Notes: generated from the sequence alone by a model not told the origin. 64,000 bases of DNA from Dendrophyllia cribrosa (GCA_024195265.1 JAJLRJ010000002.1:20209570-20273569), one strand, 5' to 3'; numbered from the stretch's first letter, positions 11,201 to 23,525 are shown. Program-made: numbers and translations.

Positions 11201-14200
11201 GAAGACGACGACTTTGGGGGGGGAGAACAAGAAATAGACGAGTTTATAGGTGACGGGGACGAGGAAGGGTGCGTCAACTTTGATGAAGTACTAGTGGAAA
11301 CGCTGTGCTCTGCGTTACTTCCAACGGACGAGGTGGTGAATTACTTTAAAGGCCCTGGCAATTGGCAGCGAACAACAAGTCTGTTCTTGTCAACAGCAAG
11401 CAGAATGCAAGTTCAAATCCCTGCATTTCATTACCTTCGTGTTTGTTATGATTTTGTTACTCTGCTGGTTTTACCTGAAGATCTTGAACCGTATTCTCTT
11501 TACATGCTTGGCGCACTTGGAAAGACGGGAGCTTGTGAGGGATATCTCGACTCTCCTGACATTTTTGATCATGTAAACGAAGTAATTGATGAGTTGAAGA
11601 AAAGAGGCGTTCTTAAGAGAAGGTTGGAAGACTTCCTGATGCTGTTCTTCGGACGATGCATTGATTCGAATCCAGACACACCAGTTCTTGGTTCTATACT
11701 AGCAAAGATCTGCTCAAGTGGAGGAACAACGCTTATGCGGCTCGCTGGACCATTGATACACCGTATTTTTCTCACAGAAGAAGACTTCTGCCCTGGTGTC
11801 TTTGAAAAACTCTTGCACAGCTTGGATACCATCAACGACCATCCAGGCCTCCAAAAAACAAGTGCTGCTTTGTCAACTCTTTCCAATGATGTCGAACTCG
11901 ACTGCCCTTTTGCTGTGGTGTGTTGTGACCTTATTAGTGAAGTTGCGTTCTTGAAAGCAGACTTTACTACATTGTCCAGCTCAGAGGATCAAATTCTCTT
12001 GAACTTTCGCAAGGCTTTTCGAACGTTGGTTGATCCTTGCCACGACACTGAAAACGGTTTGTTCCATCTGCTTTGCGCCACAGCATATCTGAGGTCATTC
12101 GTGGCGTCCTTTGCTAAGTTTATTTTGACAAGACGCCAGTGCTTAGTTGAAAACGGGGAGTTTTCTATGCTTCTCAATGAAATAGATGCAGCTTTTTCCT
12201 CAAGTCACGTCAATCCAGTTTCTTCCAGGGCATCAGATTTTCAAATGTACTTTTTAAAGGAGCTAAAGAAAGAGCTTTACATGTATGAGGTGCGTGAAAT
12301 CTGCCAACGTAGTCCGAAACTCCCAGCATTAAAGAGCTTAGATTGGCAAGATGAAAACCTGGTCGGCAAACTTAGTTTTGATCCTTTCCAAAACTGTACA
12401 GAGAATTCCCAAGCTCAAGCAGCACTAGCAACTCTTCTTGAGAAAAAGAATCCAAAGCCTCTTGAAGACACCATTCATGCTATGTCAAAATCAGCGGAAC
12501 AGAGATTCCAGATGGCGGCCGTCCTGACTAAGTCGTTCTACCTCGTACGTTCTAGACGACAGCTGAAGGATAGTGAGGACAAAGCAATAGAGTCCTTTAC
12601 AGAGAAGTTACAAGGAGGCATGGAAATCCCTTTTGTTCAGCTTCTCCTCCGAATCACCGGAAAGAAAGATTTCAAAGGTCCAAAGCTTTGCATTTCACCT
12701 GAATCTTCGCCAGCGGATGTGCATAAGGCAACATTGATTCTGCATCTTTGCATAATCCTTGCCTCGGGTTTCAGCAGTCCAAAAAAGAACAAGTTTGCTT
12801 TTATGTCATACTTTATCAACCCTGAGACATCGAAGAATTCCTATGTCTTGGCGTCCGGAGAAAGTTCTCAGCAACCTTACAAAGTACACCGCAACTACAG
12901 CTTCAATAGTTTTGACCAAACAACCTCTTTCTTTTGTTCCTGTGGAACGTTCTTTGTCGTGGCTGGTGTTCGGGACGTAACAGCCTGTCCCAATTGCCGG
13001 TCAAAATGCGAAGGTGAGATAACGAGCAACAATGATGCAGCTTTGAAAGACATCCAGTCACCTAAAGGTTGTGTCTGTCTTACAAGCTCTGAAGATCTTT
13101 CAATCCACGTACGGCAACTGGACCCAGCTGAATTCCGAATCCTTCACTTGTTTGTGCATGCAGCACTTTACGGTGGGTATTCACTGGAGTTGTTTGATGA
13201 AAAGTGCCTTTCCCAGATACTAAGCACTGCTCTTACAGAACGTGACCCTTGCGAAGTGTGCTTTCAACAAATTGATAACGACTTAAAGGCGTTATGTAGT
13301 CTCTTAGATGCCAAAGAAGAAGATGTCATCAGTTTCCTTCACTGTGCTTTGCAAGAAAGTTCTTCTATCCTTACTTCAGAAGGTCTTTGTCAAACAGAGG
13401 TCGAAAGATTGGCATGGGAAAAGAAGTTTGCTGAGGCTGTTCACCCCTTACTTTGCGAATTTTACCCAAGAAAACTGCTGACAAGTTCTCAAGACTTTGT
13501 AAGCAAGGCTCCGTTGGCTGTGCAAAGGATACAGGAGATAGACAACCCCCAGTTTTCAGACACGGATGAGAGAAACCTGCACCTTCCCAGATTGTTGCGA
13601 GTTACGCTTCCTAAAACGTTCTCTTGCCTTAGAGCGTATTACATGGCAGCTAACAACGATACGAAGAAGCAACATCCCCTACTCGGCTTATTTCTTGATT
13701 GTAACGAGAGTCTACCCATTGTGGCAAACCTCAGCCACCTTCTGTCCTGGAGTCGTATTGTGGATTCAATAATGAGTAGACGCCTAAGCCGAAAGGATGC
13801 CATTACAAAGATTGGAGATATCATTCGAAGCGAAGCTCATTCTTCCGAGGAAAAAAAGCTATTAAGCGAGACCTTTGAGAAGTTCAGCGTGGCATGGGAA
13901 AATATGCGTTATCAAGTCAAGGAACAGTTAAATCAGGACGTACCATACCTGAGTGAGAGCTCGCCGATATCATTTTGTCTTGTCGAGAAAAGAGATCAAG
14001 GAGTTTTTCTTTGTGCTGCTCTGGAAATACTCCAGAACATTCAAAACGATTTCGTGCGGAAGATGCTCAGTATTGCAACAACAGGAAAATGTTCTGCGCT
14101 TGTCTTCTTGGAGCGCGAAGAAGGAAAATGTGCCATTCCAATGGTCCACTTACAGGAAGCTCGAGAGAAGGAAATTATCCAGTACCAGTGGTCGGACGAT

Positions 14201-15055
14201 ATTTTAAGGCATTCCCAACGCAATACCGAGTACGGTCATGGCAAGGAATTTTTTTTTGACCTTGCAAAGATCGAAAAAGAGATGGCAGTCCGCTTCTTGG
14301 TGGGAAAGTCATTCCTCTCAACAGTTGACGGATTGCATGAGTTCATATTCGCCCGAGAGCTCTTTCATACTTGTAGAGGTATTCTGGACGAGCTACAAGT
14401 ATTGATTCCTCAGCAGCCACTCACAGACGTGTTCCGAAGAAGTCTGTTACGTCAAAGCGAACAGAGCCTCAAGAACATACAAGATTTGCTTGAGCAGATG
14501 GAAATTGTCCTTTGCCTATTAAAAAGACATAAAGTTGGAAAACCTGAAGAACCCTTGACAGAATTCACAGACAAGTGGCTCCGCGGATCAAGGCCGTTTC
14601 CGAAGGAATTACTCCCTCAGCCCCACAGCGCTATTCAGCTCACGCATGTTGTTGCCTTATACGAGTTCCTTGAAGATATGTTGGCTGAATCGGCTTCCAA
14701 ACGCGTAAATGACATGTATCGTGCTGCCATACCAGAAGAGATAACAGAGAAAATGACCAAAGCAGCCCCAGTGACTGGAGAGACCGAGTCAGATCGTTCT
14801 GCACTAAATGCCGTCACAACAGCGCTTAGACGCTTTATTTTCCGCTACCTTTCCTCGGAGGAGATGAGACCTGAGCCAGGTGATAGTCTAGTGGAGCGCA
14901 TGCAGGAGCCCTCGCTTTGGCCTATCGATGCGTTCAAATCGTGGAAATCCCCAAAGGTAGAATCTTCAGCAAAATTCATCAGCTTGGTGTTTCCTGTGGA
15001 GTTGGTCATAGGGCATACGTATCAAGTCCTACGCTTTTACCAGGAGCGTCTTAAA
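8270..15055 (+). CDS. RNF213-like protein, AAA4 end, E3 shell and C-terminal part (after frameshift)
   Basis: The frame resumes as AIGILDQTLQSLDKEK at 8270, directly continuing the AAA4 domain, then the family signature LESIYGSLYDMLNQNY and FLNRFEKQ. Degenerate AAA segments and an E3-shell-like region follow. A strongly acidic Glu/Asp/Gln-rich stretch (about 10540-11280) occupies the place where vertebrate RNF213 carries its RING finger, and no RING Cys/His array is visible. An RZ-type finger follows: Cys codons at 12935 and 12941 (C-S-C-G) and at 12986 and 12995 (C-P-N-C). The canonical CxxxH pair is therefore changed and the usual terminal Gly-Gly is absent. The exon ends LK|GTACGT at 15055. 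In-frame coding beyond it to 15142 is intron read-through. Established work places ligase activity in the RZ finger; activity here is not shown. Confidence 0.9.
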
Positions 15056-15175
15056 GTACGTAAAAATTATTTTACTTACGATAAGATATACTATTTCTTT
15101 TCTCAAACACAAATCTGGGACAAATGTATTCTCAAAATTTAAAGAGTTCTGCCAAAATCGTAAAGAAAAAGAAAG

Positions 15176-15327
15176 TACAGTCGAACCTCCACTAACGGAC
15201 ACCTCCGTTAAGCGGACACCAAACCGCGGTCCCGGCGAATCTTCTCCAACACTATATTTTTAACCTCCCGTAAGCGGACACTTACTCTTGGTCCCGAGGG
15301 TGTCTGCTTACGGGAGGTTCGACTGTA
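15176..15327. mobile_element. MITE, CAGTCGAACCTCC family, TA target
   Basis: TA CAGTCGAACCTCC on the left mirrors GGAGGTTCGACTG TA on the right, giving near-complete dyad symmetry. The CAGT(C/G)RAACC ends and TA duplication resemble pogo/Tigger-type elements. Relatives occur at 23526-23729, 27955-28141 and 33129-33301. Confidence 0.75.
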
Positions 15328-15382
15328 TGTCAAGACTTCAGTTAAATTAACCCAGGTTACCCGGTACGTTTTCCTTGATAAT

Positions 15383-15730
15383 AGGGAGCTTTGGTAACCA
15401 CGACGACAACGGCAGCGAGAACGGCACAAAACAATAGGGTTAATGAGCGAAAACAATGCCTTTTGGTACATTTTTTAACCTTTCCTTGCAAAACAACAAC
15501 ATAAAATGATCAAATTATAAGTTTTGGGTCAACATGAGCACACGACGGTAACTTCTCCTTTCTCTATTTGAACTTGAAAGCCATCCCTACGAATTCAGCT
15601 CCTGGACAATTCAGTCACATCAGACAAATTCAACAAATTGGAAGCATTACAAAGTAGTTTCAAAGAGCGCGGATTCTTTTTTCAATGACGTTTTCCTTGT
15701 CGTTGCCGTCGTGGCTACCAAAGCTCCCTA
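15383..15730. mobile_element. MITE, TAGGGAGCTTTGGTA family
   Basis: TAGGGAGCTTTGGTAACCAC on the left is mirrored by GTGGCTACCAAAGCTCCCTA on the right, with inner GACGACAACGGCA / TTGCCGTCG arms. The interior of about 280 bp has no ORF. Confidence 0.7.
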
Positions 15731-15922
15731 ATAACGCCAGGATGACGCCATATCATTTTTTTTTTCGTTTCGTCTTATTTAATGTTTTGACCGGTTTTCA
15801 ATGAATCTTTTTTTGCCCCCGTATTTTGCACACGGTCTTCTCGAGTTTCCTGACTGTAATATAATGTCGTAATATAATATCTGACTGTAATGTAATATTG
15901 CGGTTTGTTTCTTATTTGTCAG

Positions 15923-16036
15923 GCGCTAGAAGAGGCAAAGCAAGTTTCTCGGAGCTCAGTTTCCAAGCCCAGCCGTCCCAGTGTTCCAAGATCCCGTCAG
16001 ATGAAGAGTCGTCGAACGCAGTTCAGCTACTCATGA
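15923..16036 (+). CDS. RNF213-like protein, last coding exon
   Basis: After the TTTGTCAG acceptor the 114-bp exon encodes ALEEAKQVSRSSVSKPSRP and a further Ser/Arg/Lys-rich tail, ending QFSYS and TGA at 16034-16036. Phase 0 at both sides of the intron makes LK|ALEEAK continuous with the helical C-terminus. The basic, serine-rich tail has no recognised domain. Alternative: the gene could end in the intron at 15142, but the clean donor and acceptor favour this exon. Confidence 0.75.
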   Translation, partial: ALEEAKQVSRSSVSKPSRPSVPRSRQMKSRRTQFSYS

Positions 16037-16259
16037 AGCAGACAGTAACTCTTCAATCGCAACTGATCAGCTGGTCTATTGTGATTAACTTTACACCGTT
16101 AAAATCGTTTGTTTTTAGCTAAAATTGTAGAACGTGTTGGTGCAGCAAGCACAACTGCGGAACACGAGCAAAAAGTAAAACCGTCTAATTAATACAGTAA
16201 TTGATCAGCTCATTTTTACACTGAGACATAAAGGTAGTATGTAAACCTAAAACATAATT

Positions 16260-16265
16260 AATAAA
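16260..16265 (+). promoter_or_regulatory. Putative poly(A) signal of the RNF213-like gene
   Basis: AATAAA about 225 bp downstream of the stop codon on the same strand; it is the first canonical hexamer after the stop. Confidence 0.5.
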
Positions 16266-16854
16266 GCAAACGATGTAGTGTTTAGACAAGATTTCGTTTT
16301 CAGTATTTCTAGTGGTTTCCTAGATAAGATAAGAGAAGAGAAGAGAAGACAAAATATTTCATCTCATATAATTTTGCTTTATTAGCTCTTTGCCAGAATA
16401 AATGCAATGTCAGTGAAGATAAATAATTTAGATTTATAGAGAGATGTCCGTATTGTAGAGGCCGAATTAGAACAAATATCGTTATTTGGTTCCTGGATCA
16501 AGTGAACTGACTGCCTGAAACAACGATCGCAAGGCAGAGCTGGAATGTTTCGTTAAATACTTCGTAGCCATGTCTTCATGTTAGGAAGGTTGTGAGAAGC
16601 AATTTGAAAATCTTTTTCAAAGGTTTCGGAGAGTTTTCATATTATTTTCTGACTGGTCAATAGGAATCTTTAACACTACTTTTCGTATTATACTAAAATA
16701 TTGGCTCCCTCGATGACTTTTTACAATGATGCATTTTCTGTATCCGTCAACTTAGAAGCAAAACCTGTTTACCTAAGATTTATTCGGTACTAAACTGACA
16801 TGCTCAGATAATTCTCCGTGTTTCGTATATATAGGTTATACTCTCGGGGTAGAA

Positions 16855-16877
16855 GGGGGGGGGGGGGGGGGGGGGGG
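16855..16877. repeat. Poly-G run (23 G)
   Basis: An uninterrupted 23-base G homopolymer. A second run of the same length is at 36740-36762. Both could fold as quadruplexes, and exact lengths of such runs are unreliable in assemblies. Confidence 0.9.
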
Positions 16878-17039
16878 TATAATACAGGAGAAGGAGCACC
16901 AGTTGAAAAATACATCAGACGCTTGATCCCGATGCAGGATGTCTCGTATTGTGAACAACTTAGAGTTAATTAATACGGTCAAATTATTCGTCAAGTTTCG
17001 TTGTAGCTGTTTATTTTAGAATTTCGTTTTCTACACTTT

Positions 17040-17326
17040 AGAGCTGTTTTCAGTTGAGTGTCGTAAAACCGAAACCAAAGTAATCACTGTGATCAATCAC
17101 AACCGACGCAGACAATCCAATGAACCAATCAGAGCTCGAAGCAAATGCATGTAGCCGACGCAAAGCGCGGGAAAACGAGTGCAAGTAAGTCATGATTAGT
17201 TTTGGTTTTACCTTTGATTGGTTGATAAAGTGGCGCGAGATTTTTTAGCCAATCACAAAGCGTAGCAATGTAAACACCAAAACAATTGCGAAATTACTTT
17301 CCGACATTCAATTGAAAACCGCTCTG
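17040..17326. mobile_element. Non-autonomous element, AGAGCTGTTTTCARTTGA ends
   Basis: The left end GAGCTGTTTTCAGTTGA is mirrored by TCAATTGAAAACCGCTC. The body contains CCAATGAACCAATCAGAGC and GGCGCGAGATTTTTTAGCC. A copy with the same body lies at 51129-51386. Confidence 0.75.
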
Positions 17327-18909
17327 TGTATGGACCGGCAGATGTTTGACAACGTCGCAACAAAAAGTTGATTTTAGGATACCAAGAAAAGCAAGAGATG
17401 TTGTAGCTTTTTAAAACTATTTACAGTTCTGTTATACATTGAGCTTGTTGTTTCAATCTCCGAAACAACAAATAAACTTGTTATTTTAGATTACTTTTGT
17501 GGCGTTGATTTTAGCAATCTTAACATACGTATTCTCGATTATCCTCATCACAGAACTGGGGTCCAATAGTAGAACTGTCTGTATTGAAGAGGTGTCATGA
17601 ATTGTAGTCTCTTCAGAGCGAAATGACCTGCTCTAGTCAATAATGTGTCTGTATTCTGGAGGCGTTCGAAAAGAGAGGCTCGGTCACGGTACTTCCCCTT
17701 ATCGACATCTCCATGTTATGGACATTTCGTTTGTTCCTGGTAAAATCTTCATGTATTTCATTTGCAATAACACTTCTTTAATAAGGACAACGGACGCTTG
17801 ATCTTGCACGCAGAGTAATTTCATATGAACTTGACCTCCTTATTTCTTACCGAAACCTCGTTTTTGTAAGCTTAGACAGTTTCTGAGCAGTTGAAATACA
17901 ATATTTTCGAAATTAGTTTATTCTCTCTCTGATAAGAGACCCAAAATTAATCAACTGTCCCACATTTTTATTCTCCAATAACTACGAGTGATTTAATATG
18001 TTTAGCGAAACAAACGTAAAGTGAGTACGGCTATAACTAGAAGACGAAAAATAGGAGACGAGTTTTTAGAAGACAATATTTGGAAGTATGCTGGAGCCCT
18101 TAAAATGACGTCACATCCGTGACCCCTATAATATGGAGACTTCTCAGTTCCGTCCCTTTGGTGTCCGTACCAGAGAAGTTCAACTTCAACTGTAACCGAA
18201 ACGCACGAGGTGACAGCACTATTGACGTGCTGTTTTTGTTGCAAGATAAAAAATATTGTGCTTGCGACTTGTTCGTTCTAATGAACTGCGTTTCTTTTCT
18301 TAAATTTAAGGAAAACGTAACAGAAATAAGTTGTAACACGTCGCCGCGACAACATGGAGTACTGTTTTGGACAGATACCACGCAGCTCTTTACAACCTTT
18401 AATTTCATTTTAATTGGACCTATTGTTTTCAGGGCTAGGGTCCATTGTTGTTGTTTGTTCCATTGTTTTCTCAGCAAATTAGAGAAGACCTTGTAAGAGC
18501 TGCGTACTGCCCCGTTTTGTTAGATGTTTCACTTAGTTTAAAAGGCAAAAAACATTAAACTATCATGGTTTATTAATCCCTGAACTGCCCTTTGAAAAGG
18601 ACATGAATTGAGAACAATCTGCTATTTTTCTGTTACCCGGGCATTGTGCTCAATCAGAAACTCGAAAGAGAGATTTACGTGATAAGTTTATGGCTCAATT
18701 CATTAAAATGAAGTGCTATAAGGCTAAGTTTACACCAGACAAAAGCTAACCGGATTCGTAAAATAATATCAAGGATTCGTCACATTTATTTATGCTGGTG
18801 TTAGCGGAGATGTCGGAGAAACAAACAGTAAAGACAGTCGAATAGCTCATAGTAAAGCCACCAGAGGCGGTCGCTTACGAGAGGTCTCAACCACACAGTG
18901 GAGCCTCTA

Positions 18910-19258
18910 TTAAAGGGGAAGTGTCATTTTAAAAAGCAAAAAATGATATTGTATGATCACAAACCGAAAAATACAGCCCAGTGGCGTGATAAATTTTTAC
19001 AAAATATATCAAAACTGTCGATGAGTGTCTCTAGTCTGGGTCTCAATGAATTGCAACTTGAAAAACGTTAGCCTAATTTTTTTCAAGTTGCCACATTTTC
19101 GTCTCCAAATGGGCCAGAACAGACCATAATTTGTTCCTCTTTCAAGAATTGGCTGATTTCACTCTTGTTTTTTTAGCATTATTTTATAAATAAGTTCAGG
19201 TGTTGTGAAATGGATTTGACCAAAAAACATCAAAATTCCCGTGATACTTCCCCTTTAA
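18910..19258. mobile_element. MITE with TTAA flanks, nested in a CAGT-type repeat
   Basis: TTAAAGGGGAAGTGTCA on the left mirrors TGATACTTCCCCTTTAA on the right. It interrupts the text GAGCCTCTATTAA...GGGACACC, which elsewhere is continuous (for example at 19381-19400), so it inserted into an older repeat. Confidence 0.7.
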
Positions 19259-19268
19259 GGGACACCAA

Positions 19269-19500
19269 TGGGACCAGGAGAAATGTCCCCTAATGGCGGT
19301 GTCCCTTTAATAGAGGTGATAATTACAAAGATTATATGAGCGTTTTTGCCGACCGGGACCAGGAGAAGTGTCCCCTTAATAGAGGTGTCCCTTTAATAGA
19401 GGTGATAATTACAAAGATTGGCTAAAGATTATATGAGCGTTTTACCGGCCAGGACCAGGAAAAGTGTCTCCTTAACAGGTGTCCTTTTAATAGCTGTATA
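19269..19500. repeat. Imperfect tandem repeat, about 85-97-bp units
   Basis: Units begin near 19270, 19355 and 19452 with GGGACCAGGARAARTGTC and include TTTAATAGAGGTGATAATT and ATTATATGAGCG. The text resembles the interior of the CAGTCGAACCTC element family. Confidence 0.75.
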
Positions 19501-20080
19501 TCGTGAAGCAATATGCCGAAACCTGAATGGGAATTTGGAACAGATTTTATTTCAAATTTAATGTAGTTTCCAGCTTCTATTAACAACAATCATCCTACAA
19601 CACATCTATTTTCGTAGCCTTTAAAAGCTCAACATAATACATATCATAGTATTTTATATTGGTACTCTCCAGCGAGAAAAAGCAAGCGTCGATTGCATCT
19701 GGTCTTACTGCAAAATGAAACATCAAACCTGGTCCCAGAGGTTTTCTTTCTCCTCAAATGAAAATATGAACATGAGTCCTTTATACTACAAACGCCGAAA
19801 CCACTTTAATCGTATTAATAGCAAATTCTCGATTGCGATTGGTCACCCGCCCTTATTCCTTACGTTATTTGCGCGCGGTCACGTGAATCCAATTACAAAA
19901 AGCAGTAATTGGACACAATGAATTATTGTACTGGTTTAAAAACTGTCAGGTAATATCCTAGACGTTTTGAGTACAAAAAAAGTCCACATTAACTTTTAAA
20001 TAATTTTTTTATCGATACGATTAATTAATAATTAGACTTCGTGTCGCACAATCCAGGGATAAGGCCGTCTCCTTTTTTTT

Positions 20081-20379
20081 CTCCGTTTACCGTCGTCCGA
20101 CCCATATTTTTGCGTTTTCAAAAAAAAAAGGTATGAGGAAGGTATAAATGCTGGCAGATCGCAAAGAAGTGTTGGAGGTTCATCTTTTTTTCGCTTTTCA
20201 TCACGATATCGATATTTTCTTCCTCCTTTGCCGCCATGTTGATTTTGTAACCACGTCTCGTTGTTTCCAGGCTCCACGGCAATGATGCTTGGGTACCGGG
20301 CCTTCTGATATTTTTGAGATTTTTTTTTAATCCGACCGACCGACCCAAAATTAGGAAACGCATTCGACGGTAAACGGAG
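20081..20379. mobile_element. MITE, CTCCGTTTACCGTCG ends
   Basis: CTCCGTTTACCGTCG on the left and CGACGGTAAACGGAG on the right form 15-bp perfect inverted termini. Reading frames inside on the minus strand overlap each other and are not credible genes. Confidence 0.75.
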
Positions 20380-20976
20380 AAACAAAATAGGCAGTCTATG
20401 ACTGCATGTAGCTTACTGCGCCTGTTATTACATAGATTATCGTAGGATTTCCTGGCCCGCTACCCTCCCCCCCCCGTGCCCCTTGGATTTCCGAGCCAAG
20501 AGACCCCCTCTCCTGCCCGGATTTGCAATAAATTTTTGTAAGCCCTAAATTTACAGGTAATGAAAAAAAAAATACATGTAATCGCATTCAGGAGATTTTC
20601 TTTATATAATTTTCAAAACCGTGGTGACGAGTGCTATAAATTGGTGAAACATTTTAAAAATAAATATTGCGTGACGCATCATGAACCCCCCCCCGCCCCC
20701 GTGATTTCAAGACTAAATCGAAGTGAAATTTTTCTAGTTCCTAATAACTGCTTTGATTTTGCCATGTATTAGTTTTCCCGGCTTCATAGTTGTTTCAAAG
20801 TGTTGTCGCAAATACACAATATTTCCTTGAATGAAAAGCATAGTAGCTTACGCCTCTTTAGGCAATAAGCTACAAAAAGGGGACAGCCTAATCTTGCAAG
20901 TAATTTCAAATTGTCCTCGCGTGATTTGACTAAATAACTAACTTATTTTAAAGATTACTCCCTGAATTGTACTCAG

Positions 20977-21128
20977 CAGGGGCGTAGCTACTTGTACGCA
21001 CGTGCGTACCTGAAAAAGTCGAAAAAAAAAAAGAAAGATTTGGGACTTTCGGGTTGGGGTGGGGAGGTAAGGGATGTTTGAAATTAGTGATTGTGCGTAC
21101 CTCTGAAGAAATCCTGGCTACGCCCCTG
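20977..21128. mobile_element. hAT-like MITE, CAGGGGCGTAGC ends
   Basis: CAGGGGCGTAGCTAC mirrors GGCTACGCCCCTG at the right end, with inner GTGCGTACCT / GTGCGTACCT arms. CAGGG termini are typical of hAT elements. Flanks share TACTC but not a full 8-bp duplication. Confidence 0.7.
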
Positions 21129-22114
21129 TACTCCACTCAGTCCCAATACTATTACTTATTGTTCAATAAAACTTGAAGTAATCAGAACTTCAAGCAAACC
21201 AAAAATCTGTGCAAGTGTTGACAAATGCACGTTGGTGGGTTCAAAGTCGGTTCTTTTTCCGTTTGGTTTTGCGATATCTGCAAGGGCAACTCATCGCTAA
21301 CGCCCAGGTAATCAACTCAAGTTAGCTCGACTTAAAGTTGGCTTCCCCGAGGCGATCCTTGAATTCTAATTGGATAGTTCAATCTCCAAGAAAGAATCTG
21401 GTAGACAACCAGAAGTTTGTTCACGTATGATTAATTAACTACTGCGCACCACAAAGACCAAATTATCAGCTCGTTTGCTCTGACTGGTAAATAACAAAAA
21501 ACAATTAACCATTTCCAACATTTTTTTTATTAACCGACTTCTTTAAGTATCTTATTAAAAGGTACCATGCAGTCCCTTCTGCGCATGCACTGTTTTGTGA
21601 AACTTACTGGAATATCAGTTTACCTTCCTTTTTAATGCAGAAAACATCTGTTGGATGTTTCGCCAATGTTATCCTTAACTGTCCAATCTTAAATGCATCA
21701 GCACCGCTTTTTTTTTAACACATCGACGGTAGAATTGAAGCTTACTTTCCCATTCATAATGACGGGCCTTCAGTTTCTTATGAAACTTGAAATGTGCGTC
21801 ATGTGAGTAGTCACAGAATGTTACGTATCGTCAAAATCAAAACAAAAAATGTAAACAAAGTCCAAGCATGCGCACCAGGGATAGCAGGTTCTCTTTAACT
21901 TATGAGACATCGAGTTTGGTTTGCAGGCAATTCAAACCCAATAATGAGTGCAGAAAATTAAAATGTCTAGGCTACAAAAGGGTTGCGAATACCGCTCTCA
22001 CTCTTAAACCGTACTTCACACATTTCTAACAGTCAACATTTCCCCTAAGAAAAGTCGTGTGACAAATGAAACTTTCACACAAGAAACAAATGTTGGAATG
22101 GAAGTTTCCATCCT

Positions 22115-22245
22115 CCGTATACTCCTTCTTTTATTCTTTCTTTCTCTTCCTTTTTTCATTTCTTATCTCTTATCTTTTTCTTATCTTTTTACCTCTTTTT
22201 CTTTTTTTTTTTTTGCGCCCCCCCCCCCCCCAAAAAAAAAAGGGG
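22115..22245. repeat. Polypyrimidine tract with poly-C, poly-A and G stretches
   Basis: A C/T-only stretch runs into 14 C, 10 A and then a G-rich segment. Two small overlapping frames through it give low-complexity Phe/Leu/Ser peptides and are not genes. Confidence 0.85.
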
Positions 22246-22729
22246 GAGGGGAGTCTGGTGGATTGAAGGACTGCTGTCAGCCTACCCTATCCTTGCACCT
22301 GTTGTCACCAGTAACCTAAGTTATCCTTGGAGTTTTGTAAACTTTCGCCTGTAACCGGATTTCGTACTATTACCTTCCCTCGACCCCAATTATCTGTCTC
22401 TGGGTTTTCGAGGATGCCTAAACATTTGCTCCGGAGCTTTCCCCCCCGAAAGCTGACGCCCTTTCTATGAAGTAGAAAGTTCAGTTGAAACCGTTGTCAA
22501 AACTTACAGTCAAATGAACATCGGCCATATTTCTATTGGTGAACAGATTTTCAATCCAATAATTTTTGTTATACTCTAACTCGAAATATTATCAGTTTAT
22601 GACACTGAAAAGTAATAAGAATAAGGTCTTAAGCATATATATTTTTTTCTTTTAAATATCTTCCATTATTGTATGAATTGTACTTGCTGGATAATCCTGG
22701 CAACTATGACCTATTACCTTGGATAATAT

Positions 22730-22985
22730 TAGACTGCCAGCTGTACCTTCTCAGTTGATCAAGCAGGCGAGCGAATCATGATAACAAGCTCGGCGAGACT
22801 GGAGCGAACGAACGAGCCGAGGGGAAACTGGGGGAGAGGCGGGAGAAGAAGGCCCTTCTTTTGCCACCTCTTCCCCTCCGCCCCTCTCTGTTCGCATTAC
22901 TTTCGCGTGCTCGCCACTCGGTCGATCGCCGATCGTGTATTTGCTCGCCCGCTCGACTATCCAGGAAGGGACTGCTAGCAGTCTA
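22730..22985. mobile_element. CpG-rich short element, TAGACTGC ends
   Basis: TAGACTGCCAGC on the left and GCTAGCAGTCTA on the right are inverted. The interior is much more GC-rich than its surroundings (GAGCGAACGAACGAGC, GGCGGGAGAAGAAGG, CTCGCCCGCTCGAC). Confidence 0.6.
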
Positions 22986-23525
22986 GAATAATATCAATAA
23001 TTTTAAAAAAACATATTCTAACGAGATTTTTTTCCTAAATGGTACTAAAAGAGATCGCTTAAGTCCAACCTCGTCCCCAAGGGCTTCTCTCCGGCGTCAT
23101 TTTGATACGGAGAAGGCAATGGGGGACGAAGTTTGCTTAACTCTGTACTTAACACATATAATTTGGCTCGATTTCTAGCCATTCTTGTACCTGCATTGCT
23201 CCGTGCTAAGGAAGATGAAAACAGGACTACAAACGTGGCTAGAAATTGGCCTAACAGTCATTAAAATAATATAAACCTAACACAATGGCACACTACTACA
23301 GGGGGCTTCTGAGAAAGACCAGTGTGTAATGCATAGTACGCACACTCTGGTTTTTCTTTTGTTCTATTTTCGACCCTTTTTGAGAGTTTGTCTTCCTCAT
23401 GTTTACTAGTCTAGTCAATGCCTGTTTTCTATTTTTATCATTTTTTTGCACCATGCCATTTCACTACAACTACATATTTATTACTTATTATAATTTTATT
23501 TAAATATGAATAATTTTGATAAACA

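Larger units (their letters stand above)
15056..15922 (+). other. Last intron of the RNF213-like gene
   Basis: Donor GTACGT at 15056 and acceptor TTTGTCAG ending at 15922. It holds two inverted-repeat elements (15176-15327 and 15383-15730) and little else. Confidence 0.8.

Noticed and set aside
15056..15142. C-terminal end of the RNF213-like protein at the stop 15142
   Set aside because: The extension after LK is AT-rich and unlike the protein; a good GTACGT donor and a downstream in-phase exon explain it as intron.
18100..18496. Two ~125-codon ORFs overlapping on opposite strands
   Set aside because: They cover the same DNA, have no recognisable features, and lie in repeat-like text with an inverted GCAGCTCT word; most likely chance.
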